Below are positions 18,792 through 29,202 of a stretch of DNA of 41,726 nucleotides, piece by piece. The notes beneath the pieces are model-generated. The model was given only the letters and a program-made list of their open reading frames with translations. It was not told the origin of the DNA and did not search any database. This DNA comes from an uncultured beta proteobacterium (lineage in GTDB: Bacteria > Pseudomonadota > Gammaproteobacteria > Burkholderiales > Burkholderiaceae_C). Numbering within the stretch: the stretch's first letter is position 1; the number at the start of each line of letters is the position of its first letter. Position numbers and translations under genes: made by a program. Location: positions 1-41,726 of the forward strand of contig CAITQH010000102.1 in the NCBI GenBank assembly GCA_903894475.1. Reading direction: 5' to 3'.

Positions 18792-19571
18792 ATGCAAGCC
18801 CCAACCCCGGCAGTTCGCGCAGGCCAGCCCATCATCGAGATGGAAGCGGTCGACAAGTGGTATGGCAAGTTTCAGGTTCTGAGCAACATCAACTTGACGG
18901 TCGCAGCCGGGGAACGAATTGTGGTGTGCGGGCCTTCGGGCTCGGGCAAGTCGACCTTGATTCGATGCATCAATCGTCTTGAAACCGTACAGAAGGGGCG
19001 CATTGTGGTCAATGGCATTGACCTGACAGCCGGTGGTCGCAATGTGGATTCGGTGCGCCAGGAAGTGGGCATGGTGTTCCAGCAGTTCAACCTCTTTCCG
19101 CACATGACAATTTTGGAAAACTGCACGCTGGCACCGATGCAGTCACGCGGCCTGAGCCGTGACAAGGCAGAGGCCCTTGCGATGGAGTACCTGCACCGGG
19201 TACGCATTCCGGAACAGGCACAGAAATACCCAAGTCAGCTCTCTGGCGGCCAGCAGCAGCGTGTGGCGATTGCCCGTGCACTGTGCATGACACCCAAGAT
19301 AATGCTTTTCGACGAGCCCACTTCTGCCCTGGATCCGGAGATGGTCAAAGAGGTGCTCGACACGATGATCAGCCTTGCCGATGATGGCATGACCATGCTG
19401 TGCGTCACTCACGAAATGGGCTTTGCGCGCAGCGTGGCAGATCGCGTCATTTTCATGGCGGACGGAAAGATCGTCGAGCAGGCACGACCAGAGCAGTTTT
19501 TCAGCAACCCGCAGCATGAAGCAACCCGAAATTTTCTGGGTCAAATCCTGAATTCTCATGACGCACGCTGA
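18792..19571 (+). CDS. ABC transporter ATPase (GlnQ/HisP-like)
   Basis: Walker A 'GPSGSGKST', '[15 protein letters not shown]', Walker B '[14 protein letters not shown]'. Confidence 0.94.
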   Translation: MQAPTPAVRAGQPIIEMEAVDKWYGKFQVLSNINLTVAAGERIVVCGPSGSGKSTLIRCINRLETVQKGRIVVNGIDLTAGGRNVDSVRQEVGMVFQQFNLFPHMTILENCTLAPMQSRGLSRDKAEALAMEYLHRVRIPEQAQKYPSQLSGGQQQRVAIARALCMTPKIMLFDEPTSALDPEMVKEVLDTMISLADDGMTMLCVTHEMGFARSVADRVIFMADGKIVEQARPEQFFSNPQHEATRNFLGQILNSHDAR

Positions 19572-19630
19572 GCTCGCGCTTATCCACTTCACGTCGTTCC
19601 CCGGATGAAATACACAAAGCGACTGATCCC

Positions 19631-20575
19631 ATGACCCCTGCACTGGACGTTGTTACCTTTGGGGAAGCCATGATGCTGTTGGTCGCTGACAGACCTGGCC
19701 CGCTGGAACAGGCTGAAATGTTTTACAAGCGCACCGCCGGCGCTGAGACCAACGTGGCCATTGGTCTGGCGCGTCTGGGCCTGCGGGTGGGCTGGGCCAG
19801 CCGCCTGGGCACCGACTTCATGGGTCGCTATCTGCTCGCTGCGATGGCCAAGGAAGGTGTCGACTGCTCGCACGTTGTCTGTGATGCCGAGAAGCGGACA
19901 GGCATGCAGTTCAAGGGCCAAGTCAGCGATGGCAGTGACCCAGAGGTTGAGTACCACCGAAAAGGCTCGGCTGCCAGTTACATGGGGCTCGCCGATATTG
20001 ACGAAGCGTGGCTGGTGAGCGCGCGCCACTTGCATGCCACAGGCGTCTTTGCCGCCATCTCGGCAACTACATTGATCGCTGCCGAAAAAACCATGGAACT
20101 GATGCGCAGCGCGGGGCGCAGCGTATCGTTTGACCCCAATCTGCGCCCCACGCTGTGGGCTACACCTGCGGTGATGCGCACATCCATCAACGCGCTGGCT
20201 ACGCACGCCGACTGGGTGCTGCCGGGCCTGGAAGAAGGTCGCTTCTTGACCGGTGAACACAGCCCTGAAGGTATTGCCTTCTATTACCGCGAGCGTGGCG
20301 CCAAGCTGGTGACCGTCAAGCTGGGCAGCCAAGGCGCCTATTTCGATGGCGACGCTGGCAGCGGTTACGTGGCAGGCTTTCCGGTCGCCAAGGTCGTAGA
20401 CACCGTGGGCGCTGGCGACGGTTTTGCGGTCGGTGTCATCAGCGCGCTGCTGGATGGCCTGAGCGTGCCCGAGGCGGTCAGGCGCGGTGCCTGGATTGGT
20501 TCACTGGTGGTACAGGTTCTAGGTGACAGCGAAGGTCTGCCCAGGCGCGCCGAGTTGAGTAGGGCAGGGCTCTAA
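19631..20575 (+). CDS. PfkB-family sugar kinase, probable 2-dehydro-3-deoxygluconate (KDG) kinase
   Basis: 'DVVTFGEAMMLLVAD...AGAETNVAIGLARLGLRVGWASRLGTDFMG', 'DTVGAGDGFAVGVISALLDG'. Confidence 0.85.
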   Translation: MTPALDVVTFGEAMMLLVADRPGPLEQAEMFYKRTAGAETNVAIGLARLGLRVGWASRLGTDFMGRYLLAAMAKEGVDCSHVVCDAEKRTGMQFKGQVSDGSDPEVEYHRKGSAASYMGLADIDEAWLVSARHLHATGVFAAISATTLIAAEKTMELMRSAGRSVSFDPNLRPTLWATPAVMRTSINALATHADWVLPGLEEGRFLTGEHSPEGIAFYYRERGAKLVTVKLGSQGAYFDGDAGSGYVAGFPVAKVVDTVGAGDGFAVGVISALLDGLSVPEAVRRGAWIGSLVVQVLGDSEGLPRRAELSRAGL

Positions 20576-20577
20576 AT

Positions 20578-21582
20578 ATGCTTGGACCAACGGAGTCTGC
20601 GACACGCAAGAACGTTTTGGTATTTCGGGAGTTACCGATCGACCAACTCGCGCGACTGCGGGAACTGCACGATGTCACCGTGGCCAACCCGCGAGTGCCG
20701 GCCCAGGCCAGCGCCTTCAGTGCTGCACTGGGCACCACGCAAGGCATGATTGGCTCGAGCTTTCCCCTAAACGCTGACCTGCTGGACCGTGCGCCGCAAC
20801 TTGAGGTCATCTCCAGTGTGTCGGTGGGCGTGGACAATTACGATCTGCCGGCGTTGGCAGCGCGTGGCATAGCACTCTGCCACACACCTGGCGTGCTTAC
20901 CGAAACCACCGCCGATACGATTTTTTCACTCATCATGGCCAGCAGTCGACGCTTGGTCGAACTGGCCAATCTGGTGCGGGAAGGCCGCTGGACACGCAAT
21001 ATCAGTGACGATTTGTTCGGCTGGGACGTCCACGGCAAGACGCTGGGTATCCTGGGCTTTGGTCGGATTGGTCGGGCGCTGGCTCGCCGCGCCGCGCTCG
21101 GATTTGGCATGCCGGTGCTTTATCACAACCTTCAGCCAGTGGATGTGGCTGCCGAGCTACCCGAACTGATCGGGAAGGTCTGCCAGGCATCGCTGGACGA
21201 ATTGCTGCAACGTGCCGACATCGTCGCCGTCGTGCTGCCCCTGTCCGATGAAACCCGGGGCCTGATGGGCGCGCGTGAGTTTGGCTTGATGAAACCAGGT
21301 GCGATTTTTGTGAACGGTGCCCGTGGTGCCATCGTGCAGGAAGATGCCTTGCTGCACGCGCTCGACCACGGCAATCTGCGAGCGGCCGGATTGGACGTCT
21401 TCGCCACCGAGCCGCTGCCGCTGGACTCAGCTCTGCGCAGGCACGCCAAAGTGACGGCATTACCGCATATCGGCTCGGCGACGCTTGAAACGCGGCGCGC
21501 CATGGCCGTGCTGGCGACCAGCAACCTGCTGGACGCTTTGGCAGGTCAGCAACCGGCCGGACTGTTCAATCTGCCGTCATGA
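20578..21582 (+). CDS. D-isomer-specific 2-hydroxyacid dehydrogenase
   Basis: 'GKTLGILGFGRIGRALARRAALGFGMPVLYHN', 'GAIFVNGARGAIVQEDAL', 'ALPHIGSATLETR'. Confidence 0.9.
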   Translation: MLGPTESATRKNVLVFRELPIDQLARLRELHDVTVANPRVPAQASAFSAALGTTQGMIGSSFPLNADLLDRAPQLEVISSVSVGVDNYDLPALAARGIALCHTPGVLTETTADTIFSLIMASSRRLVELANLVREGRWTRNISDDLFGWDVHGKTLGILGFGRIGRALARRAALGFGMPVLYHNLQPVDVAAELPELIGKVCQASLDELLQRADIVAVVLPLSDETRGLMGAREFGLMKPGAIFVNGARGAIVQEDALLHALDHGNLRAAGLDVFATEPLPLDSALRRHAKVTALPHIGSATLETRRAMAVLATSNLLDALAGQQPAGLFNLPS

Positions 21583-21622
21583 ATGTGCTTGTTCTCTTGA
21601 TATTTTGAAAGGATCGACTTTT

Positions 21623-22791
<1,169 letters not shown>

Positions 22792-22832
22792 ACAGCGTGC
22801 TGCCGCTGCTGAACTGCTGCAGCCTCTGCGGT

Positions 22833-23402
22833 CTATGGCCCCAGCGCGCGACCGCGCTCCAGTGCTTCCAGATTGGCGCCGCGTTGCGCCACGCCGCTCA
22901 GGGCCTCGATGGCTTGCCGGACCTCCGCATAAGTGAAGAGGAAGTCTGACTGGCTCGAAGCAAAGCCGAGCAGCACCAGGTTGGCCATCATCGGGCTGTG
23001 CATGCGCAGCGCGACAGCGTCGGCATCGCAGGTGTGAACGGTGACCTGCATTTCGCTCAGCAAGTCAGCCACCCGCTGGTCGGGAAAAGCTTGTTCATCC
23101 GGTGCGTTGACCACGCAAAGGGCGCTTCGGCCATTCTGCCTGGAACGCAGATAGGGCAGGGCGCGGTGCGATTCCATGCAGTCCAGACCGAGCAGCAGGT
23201 CGGCATCGCCTTCACGAACCAGGGGACTGCTGAATTGACCGATCTTCAGGTGGGTCATGACCGAGCCGCCGCGCTGGGCCATGCCAAATGTCTGCGACCC
23301 CAGCACAGGCACGTCTTTGCGCCGCGCCACCTCAATGAAGATCTTGGTCGTGAAAAGAACCCCCTGACCACCGACCCCCGCAATGATGGCCTGTGCTCTC
23401 AT
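22833..23402 (-). CDS. iorB: Indolepyruvate oxidoreductase subunit beta (IorB-like 2-oxoacid oxidoreductase gamma domain)
   Basis: 'AIIAGVGGQGVLFTTKIFIEVA...GSQTFGMAQRGGSVMTHLKIG'; ATGA overlap with the upstream gene. Confidence 0.87.
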   Translation of the reverse strand: MRAQAIIAGVGGQGVLFTTKIFIEVARRKDVPVLGSQTFGMAQRGGSVMTHLKIGQFSSPLVREGDADLLLGLDCMESHRALPYLRSRQNGRSALCVVNAPDEQAFPDQRVADLLSEMQVTVHTCDADAVALRMHSPMMANLVLLGFASSQSDFLFTYAEVRQAIEALSGVAQRGANLEALERGRALGP

Positions 23403-26400
23403 GCGCCGGCCAGCACCTGCTGGGTCAAGAGTGGCTGGATTGCTCCCTGCGCGCAGACCTGGATGCAAATGCCGCAATCAATGCAGGTGCGTCGGTCAAT
23501 ATCGACCAGGCCATCCGCTCGACGCTGCAGCGAGGGGCATTCGAACCAAGTGGTGCAATAGCCGCAGGCAATGCAGACACCGACGGGTGCCATGCTGATC
23601 GCGCCACGCGGGCATTGCGCCTGGCAAACGCGACAGGCGGTGCATTTGTCGGCGTCGATCTGGTAGCTGCCCGCAACCAGCGTGATCGCGGCGGTCGGAC
23701 AGACATGGACGCAGATGTCGCAGTGCGTGCAGACCCCGCAGTGAAAGCAGCGCTCGCTGGCCTCGGCGCTGGCGGCTTCGGTGCCCAGACCAAGATTGAC
23801 TTCGTCGAAGTTCCAGATTGAATCGGCAGGCGCTCGATGGCGCGCCTGCGCGCGCTCGGTCTTGCTGAAGAACTGCAGCTTGATATCCTGCGCCGCGGCC
23901 ACTGGCAAGGCCTGCTGCGCGCGCGCCGGGCTGGCGCTTGCCAGCTTCGCGCAGGCGATGCCGGGGCCGGCTGCCAGTTGCAGGGCCGGTGCATCGATCG
24001 TTGCGCCGCCCAGTCGCTCATGGATCCCCAGGGCGGCCCGCTTGCCGGCATTGACGGCGCCAACCACGGTGCCAACGCCGCTGCTGGCGGCGTCACCGCC
24101 GGCAAAAATGCGCGGCTGCGCGGTGCTTCCCCACGGGTCGACCTGGATCCGGCCACTTAGGGCCAAACCCGCCTCGCCGAGGTAGGCCAGGTCGGCATCG
24201 CCGCCGATGCACACCAGGACGCTCTCGGCCTCATTGGTTTCGGTGTAGAAGGGCGGCGAATCGGCCGGCAGATCCGGCTTCGCCAGCGCAAGGTCGCGCA
24301 GCAGCAGTTTGAGCCGATGGGTCTCACCGGGCTCGAAACTGACCGGCACCAGCGCATGATGAAACACGATGCCTTCCTCGCGTGCCGCGCTCACTTCTTC
24401 GGGTATCGCCAGCAGCACGTCATAGTAAACGTCCACCACGGCGCCCTGACGCCGAGCGCTGCGTGCCGCATCGATGGCGGTGTTGCCACCGCCAATCACG
24501 GCGACGCGCGAGCCCAGTTCGGGCGTCTCTTCGGCACGCAGCCGGTACAGGTAGTCAAGCCCGCTGAGGACCCCGACCCGGTCCTCCCCGGTAATCTTAA
24601 GGCGCCTTTGTTGCCAGGCGCCAGTGGCCAGATAGACGGCGTCAAAGCGATCGAGTTCAGACCAGGCCAGATTGCTTCCCAGACGAACTCCCGTGTGCAC
24701 GGTGACGCCGAGCGACTTGAATACTTCGAGTTCCCGCTGCAGCACGCTGGTCGGCAGCCGGTACTGCGTGATGGCCCAGCGCAGCATGCCGCCGATTTCA
24801 GGCAGCGACTCAAAGATTTCGACAGCGTAGCCCAGGCGCGCCAACTGGTATGCGGCGCTCAAGCCCGAAGGGCCGGCTCCGACCACGGCCACCGTCTTGC
24901 CCAGTGCCTGCCCGCGCTTGGCAAAGCCGGCGGCCGAGCGACCACGGTCACCCGCCATGCGCTCGATGGCGTTGATGGACAGGGCGCCGTCATGGACGCC
25001 GCGGTTGCAGTTACTCTCGCACGGATGCGGACAGACGCGGCCCAGGGTGGACGGAAAGGGGTGCTCCTGGTAGAGCATGTTGGCGGCCTCCAGCCACTGG
25101 TCCTGCGCCGCCAGCGTCATCAGTCGCTCGATGTCGTTGCCGGCTGGACAGGCTTCGGAGCAGGGCGACAGGCGGTCCTGGTGGTGCGGCATCCACGGCG
25201 CATCCAGTGCGCCGGTGGCGCCTGGTGAACGCGGGCGCGCTCCATGGCGCACCTCGACGGCAACGGCCACCTTGCCCGGACCCAGGCCTTTGTGCTGCGC
25301 CACGCAGGCGTAGCGGGCCAGGACAACGGCAACGCCGCCCTGCTCGGCACGGCTGTGCGCCAGTGCGTCGAGCAGCACGCGATGGAAGCTGGCCAGATCG
25401 TGGGGGTCGGCGTGTACCAGGTAGTTGATGCCGCAGCCCCTGATCAGGGTCTCGAGCTGGACAATGCCCCCGCTGTGGCCGCCGGCGGTCTGGCCGGACT
25501 CGGGAGTCGGTTGCATGCCGGTCATGCCGGTGGTGCCGTTGTCCAGCACCAAGAGGACAAAGCGGGCGCCGTTGTAGACAGCGTTCTCCAGTCCCGCTGC
25601 CCCGGAGTGAAAGAAGGTACCATCGCCAATGGTGGCGAAAATCGGTGGTGCTTTGCCGTCCTGGGCGTAGGCGTGATAGAAGCCCGAGGCCATCGAGATC
25701 GAGGCCCCCATGTCGTGCACGGTGTCAACCGCACCCTGGTTCAGCCCCAGGGTGTAGCAGCCGATATCGCCCGGGAACAGGGCGTCCGGAAAGGCACGCC
25801 GCAGGGCATAAAACGTGGCGCGGTGGCCGCACCCGGGGCAGAAGGTAGGACGGCGCACCGGCAATTCCAGCGTCGCTACGGCCTGCAGCATGCGGTTAGC
25901 AGCTCGCTCATGGGCGATCAGCCCGGCCTCGCTGGCTGCCGTGACCAGATGTTTTTCGATGACACCGGGAGTCAGTTCACCGTGCGAGGGAACATGCCCG
26001 CTCAGGCGCCCCCAAACCGGCATTGGCAGCCTGATCTGGAGTTCGACAGCAGCGTCGGTTTCCTCAAACACGATGAGCCGCTCGCAGCGGCTGGCAAAAT
26101 CCTCGAGCAAAGCGCGCGGCAGCGGATAGGCGGTGGCGATCTTCAGAATCGGACATTGGTCCGCCAGCCCGAGAGCGGGCAACAGATCGGCCAGGTAGGA
26201 GTAGCTGACACCGGCTGCAACCAGGCCCAGTGGTGAGCGCTGCTGACTCGATCCTGGTGGGAAGAAGGCATGATTGACAGGCCAGCCTTCGAACTCTTTT
26301 TCAATCGCCGCCAGTTTTTCGTTCAGTTGCTTGTGCAACTGCATTCTGGCGCGTGGCGCTGCCGCCCAGCGTTGCGGATTCTTCTCGAAATCGGCGCTTC

Positions 26401-27007
26401 GACCAGCGGCCTGCGTTGGCTTGCATTCGATCGATTGCTCCGAGTGACAGACGCGCACCGTGGGCCGCAGCAGCACCGGTATCTGATGACGTTCGGACAG
26501 TTCGAAGGCGAGCGTTACCATGTCCCTGGCTTCCTGCGGCGTGCTGGGGTCGAGCGCCGGGATTTTGGAGAACAGCGAGAACAGCCGCGAGTCCTGCTCG
26601 GTTTGCGAGGAGTGCAGTCCGGGGTCATCGGCGACGATCAAAACCAGGCCGCCTACCACGCCGACATAAGCAGCGGAAAGAGCCGCATCTGCCGCCACGT
26701 TGAGTCCCACCTGTTTCATGGCGACAGCAGCACGCTTGCCGGCATAGGCTGCGGCCAGCGCCGTCTCGAGGGCGACCTTCTCATTGGTTGACCACTCAAC
26801 GTAAACATTGACGCCGAGTTCATTCCTGAAGGCGACCACGGCCGGCAGTATTTCGGAGCTTGGCGTGCCCGGATAGGCGCTCATGAACTGGCAGCCCGAT
26901 TCAACGAGGCCGCGGGCAATCGCCTCGTTGCCCAGCATCACGCGGTGGTCATGGATGGCCATTGTCAGTATTCCATCAAACGGGCTGATAGAGACTTCAA
27001 GGCTCAT
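23399..27007 (-). CDS. Fused IorA-like (indolepyruvate:ferredoxin oxidoreductase alpha) + GltD-like FAD/NAD(P) oxidoreductase + C-terminal multi-[4Fe-4S] ferredoxin domain
   Basis: 1202-aa uninterrupted ORF. aa ~16-590 IorA ('AYPGTPSSEILP', 'CPGCGHRATFYALRRAF', 'ATIGDGTFFHSGAAGL...LDNGTTGMTGMQ'); aa ~612-1000 GltD-like ('CSEACPAGNDIERLM', 'RVCPHPCESNCNRG', 'VAVVGAGPSGLSAAYQL', 'VAVIGGGNTAIDAARSA'); aa ~1087-1190 Fe-S ('CFHCGVCTHCDICVHVCP', 'CTACRVCQAQCP', 'CIDCGICIQVC'). Confidence 0.88.
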   Translation of the reverse strand: MSLEVSISPFDGILTMAIHDHRVMLGNEAIARGLVESGCQFMSAYPGTPSSEILPAVVAFRNELGVNVYVEWSTNEKVALETALAAAYAGKRAAVAMKQVGLNVAADAALSAAYVGVVGGLVLIVADDPGLHSSQTEQDSRLFSLFSKIPALDPSTPQEARDMVTLAFELSERHQIPVLLRPTVRVCHSEQSIECKPTQAAGRSADFEKNPQRWAAAPRARMQLHKQLNEKLAAIEKEFEGWPVNHAFFPPGSSQQRSPLGLVAAGVSYSYLADLLPALGLADQCPILKIATAYPLPRALLEDFASRCERLIVFEETDAAVELQIRLPMPVWGRLSGHVPSHGELTPGVIEKHLVTAASEAGLIAHERAANRMLQAVATLELPVRRPTFCPGCGHRATFYALRRAFPDALFPGDIGCYTLGLNQGAVDTVHDMGASISMASGFYHAYAQDGKAPPIFATIGDGTFFHSGAAGLENAVYNGARFVLLVLDNGTTGMTGMQPTPESGQTAGGHSGGIVQLETLIRGCGINYLVHADPHDLASFHRVLLDALAHSRAEQGGVAVVLARYACVAQHKGLGPGKVAVAVEVRHGARPRSPGATGALDAPWMPHHQDRLSPCSEACPAGNDIERLMTLAAQDQWLEAANMLYQEHPFPSTLGRVCPHPCESNCNRGVHDGALSINAIERMAGDRGRSAAGFAKRGQALGKTVAVVGAGPSGLSAAYQLARLGYAVEIFESLPEIGGMLRWAITQYRLPTSVLQRELEVFKSLGVTVHTGVRLGSNLAWSELDRFDAVYLATGAWQQRRLKITGEDRVGVLSGLDYLYRLRAEETPELGSRVAVIGGGNTAIDAARSARRQGAVVDVYYDVLLAIPEEVSAAREEGIVFHHALVPVSFEPGETHRLKLLLRDLALAKPDLPADSPPFYTETNEAESVLVCIGGDADLAYLGEAGLALSGRIQVDPWGSTAQPRIFAGGDAASSGVGTVVGAVNAGKRAALGIHERLGGATIDAPALQLAAGPGIACAKLASASPARAQQALPVAAAQDIKLQFFSKTERAQARHRAPADSIWNFDEVNLGLGTEAASAEASERCFHCGVCTHCDICVHVCPTAAITLVAGSYQIDADKCTACRVCQAQCPRGAISMAPVGVCIACGYCTTWFECPSLQRRADGLVDIDRRTCIDCGICIQVCAQGAIQPLLTQQVLAGA

Positions 27008-29019
27008 CCGACGCGGACAAAGTCAGGCGCGCGTCGTTCGCCAAAGGCCGCGATGCCTTCGCGCGCTGCCGCTGTGCAGGCGCTGTCACCAAAGGCGAGG
27101 TAACCGATCTCCAGCGCCGCCGCAAGGGTAGGTGCTTGCGCCGCCTGTTGTACCGCACGCTCAAGCAAAGAAAGCGTGGTGGGACTCAAGGCCATGCCAC
27201 TCGCCGCTTTGGCGTCCGTGGGTTCGAAGGCGGGCAGGGTGAATGGCGCGTCGGCGATGCGTGCATGCCCCTGCGTCAGGGCATGCACACGCGCGACCGC
27301 CAGGGTGATCAGACCGGCCGAGTCTTTTGCTAAAGCATCCACCACACCGAGCGCCAGGGCCTGTTTGGCCTTGAGTTTCTCGCAGCGTCGCAGCATGCCG
27401 TGGAAGGTGCTTGCGGCCTGCGGCCAGCGGCGATAGGGCACCACCATGGCGCCGATGCCAGGCAAGATGCCCAGACTCACTTCGGGAAGCTGCATCCAGC
27501 TGTGCTCGACGGCAAGCAGCGCGTGGCAGCGCATCGCCAACTCAAAACCACCGCCCAGGGCCATGCCATTGAGGGCAGCCACCACCGGCTTTTGCATGGC
27601 ATCCAGATGTACCAGCAGACGCGAGCAGTCGCGTGAGTACTGCGCAGCCGCGTCCTTGTCACCGAGCATCGACGGGAAACGACCGATGTCGGCGCCGGCA
27701 CAAAACGCCTTGTTGCCATAACCGGTGATGACAAATCCGGCCACACCGGGGTCGCTCTCGAATCGACGGATCACTGCCAGAATTTCATCCGTCATTTCAT
27801 CATGCAAGGCATTCAAGGCTTCGGGGCGGCGCAGCGTGATGATCTTCACACCGTCCAGATCGTCCACCAGCACATGGCGCTCGAAGCGCAGGTAGTCAGC
27901 CAGGGGTTTGCGCGGCATGGGCATGCCGGGTCGCTCCTGCGCCAGTCGGTCCAGGATGCGTTGCGCCTCGACGAGCGGGGTCTGGCGCAGCAGTGCGAGC
28001 GGCCCGCTCTTGAAGCCGAGCGCGGTACAGCACCCCAGGTCAAGATCGGCCGGTGTGCCGACGGCACGGTCCAGAATGTCAACCGACTGCGACCACAGGA
28101 TACCCAGCAGACGATCCCTGGTGGCTTGTGCCACAGTGGCTGGCACATCTACGCGCTTGCCGGGTGCCACGGTGAGCCAGTTCTGTACGGATTTGAAGAC
28201 CGGTGCCGGGCGGTAATGCTCGCCTTCTTCATCGGCCTGCAACGTATTAGTCTCGGTGATGATCGGGTTGCCGCGCGCCAGATTGAGCACAAAGAAGGGC
28301 CCGGCATGGACGAATTCCGTGGCCACACTGTCAATTTCAGCGGCACTCGCCTGGTTGAGCAGCAGCGCGGCCTCGTTACACCAGTTGTCAAAGATGCGGT
28401 CCAGCATGAAGCAGGGAACGTCCGTGGTGGTCAATGGCACTTTGCCGGTGTTGCAGAATATCCAGCGCAACCAGAGCACCAGTTCCGGCGCTGCGCCAGA
28501 CCAGGCTATCACCTCCACCGCCGGGTTGCGCCACGCCGGCGCGAAGAAGTGGGTGACCGTGGCGCGCTCCTTGTGCTGGAGTTCGGCAAAGATGCGCTCG
28601 GCTGGTAGGGAACTGGTGTTGGAGGTGATGACTGCGTCGCTGGCCACGCGGGCCTCAATCTCGGCAAAGATGCGCCGCTTGAGTTTGATGTTTTCAGTGG
28701 CGGCTTCGATCACCCAGTCACAGCCCTTTATGGCGTCGTAGTCGGTGCTGCCGTGGACGTTCTGCTGCACCGCTGCCGCCTGCTGTGCGCTCATCTTGCC
28801 CTTGGCCAGTGCCTTGTTGGCATAGTCGGCAAAGCGGGCCAGGGCGGCGTCGATGGCGGCTTGCGAAATGTCGATCAAGGTCAGCTTGAGCTCGGGCAGC
28901 GTGCTCTTGAGGTAATAGCCTATGTCCGGTCCGATCGAGCCCGCGCCGATCACGGCGACGTGGCGCGGCAGGCCGCGCTCGGGTGTCTGTAGAAGTGGGT
29001 TGTCCAGCGTCACTTGCAT
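27004..29019 (-). CDS. Fused 3-hydroxyacyl-CoA dehydrogenase (N-term) / enoyl-CoA hydratase (C-term)
   Basis: N-term 'HVAVIGAGSIGPDIGYYL...VIEAATENIKLKRRIFAEIE...SNTSSLPAERIF'; C-term 'GVKIITLRRPEALNAL...NKAFCAGADIGRF...GMALGGGFELAMRC...LPEVSLGILPGIG'; ATGA overlap with the IorA fusion. Confidence 0.88.
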   Translation of the reverse strand: MQVTLDNPLLQTPERGLPRHVAVIGAGSIGPDIGYYLKSTLPELKLTLIDISQAAIDAALARFADYANKALAKGKMSAQQAAAVQQNVHGSTDYDAIKGCDWVIEAATENIKLKRRIFAEIEARVASDAVITSNTSSLPAERIFAELQHKERATVTHFFAPAWRNPAVEVIAWSGAAPELVLWLRWIFCNTGKVPLTTTDVPCFMLDRIFDNWCNEAALLLNQASAAEIDSVATEFVHAGPFFVLNLARGNPIITETNTLQADEEGEHYRPAPVFKSVQNWLTVAPGKRVDVPATVAQATRDRLLGILWSQSVDILDRAVGTPADLDLGCCTALGFKSGPLALLRQTPLVEAQRILDRLAQERPGMPMPRKPLADYLRFERHVLVDDLDGVKIITLRRPEALNALHDEMTDEILAVIRRFESDPGVAGFVITGYGNKAFCAGADIGRFPSMLGDKDAAAQYSRDCSRLLVHLDAMQKPVVAALNGMALGGGFELAMRCHALLAVEHSWMQLPEVSLGILPGIGAMVVPYRRWPQAASTFHGMLRRCEKLKAKQALALGVVDALAKDSAGLITLAVARVHALTQGHARIADAPFTLPAFEPTDAKAASGMALSPTTLSLLERAVQQAAQAPTLAAALEIGYLAFGDSACTAAAREGIAAFGERRAPDFVRVG

Positions 29020-29066
29020 CGCGTCTTCCTCGGTTCTGGCGTCAACTCGACATCTGGTCGAAATAG

Positions 29067-29106
29067 TTGACACCTGCGTCCAATGCGCCTATCGTATACC
29101 GAATAC
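29067..29106 (+). promoter_or_regulatory. Putative sigma70-type promoter with overlapping ATAC-N3-ATAC element in the divergent intergenic region
   Basis: TTGACA (29067-29072), 17-bp spacer, TATCGT (29090-29095), overlapped by ATACcgaATAC (29096-29106). Confidence 0.45.
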
Positions 29107-29202
29107 TGGATGCCGTCCAGACCATCGACGCTGCGATGCAAGAAGTGGCGCCGGCCAGTCACCTCAGAGTGACATGAACAACCATTGATGGAGACAAGTT
29201 GC

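Noticed and set aside
24317-26236. 303- and 330-aa plus-strand ORFs opposite the IorA fusion
   Set aside because: Shadow ORFs in high-GC coding DNA; the minus-strand product has clear TPP, FAD and Fe-S motifs.
23399-27007. Possibility that the 1202-aa ORF is an artefactual join of separate genes
   Set aside because: Single uninterrupted frame, each domain complete, linkers reasonable; still flagged for verification by comparison with relatives.
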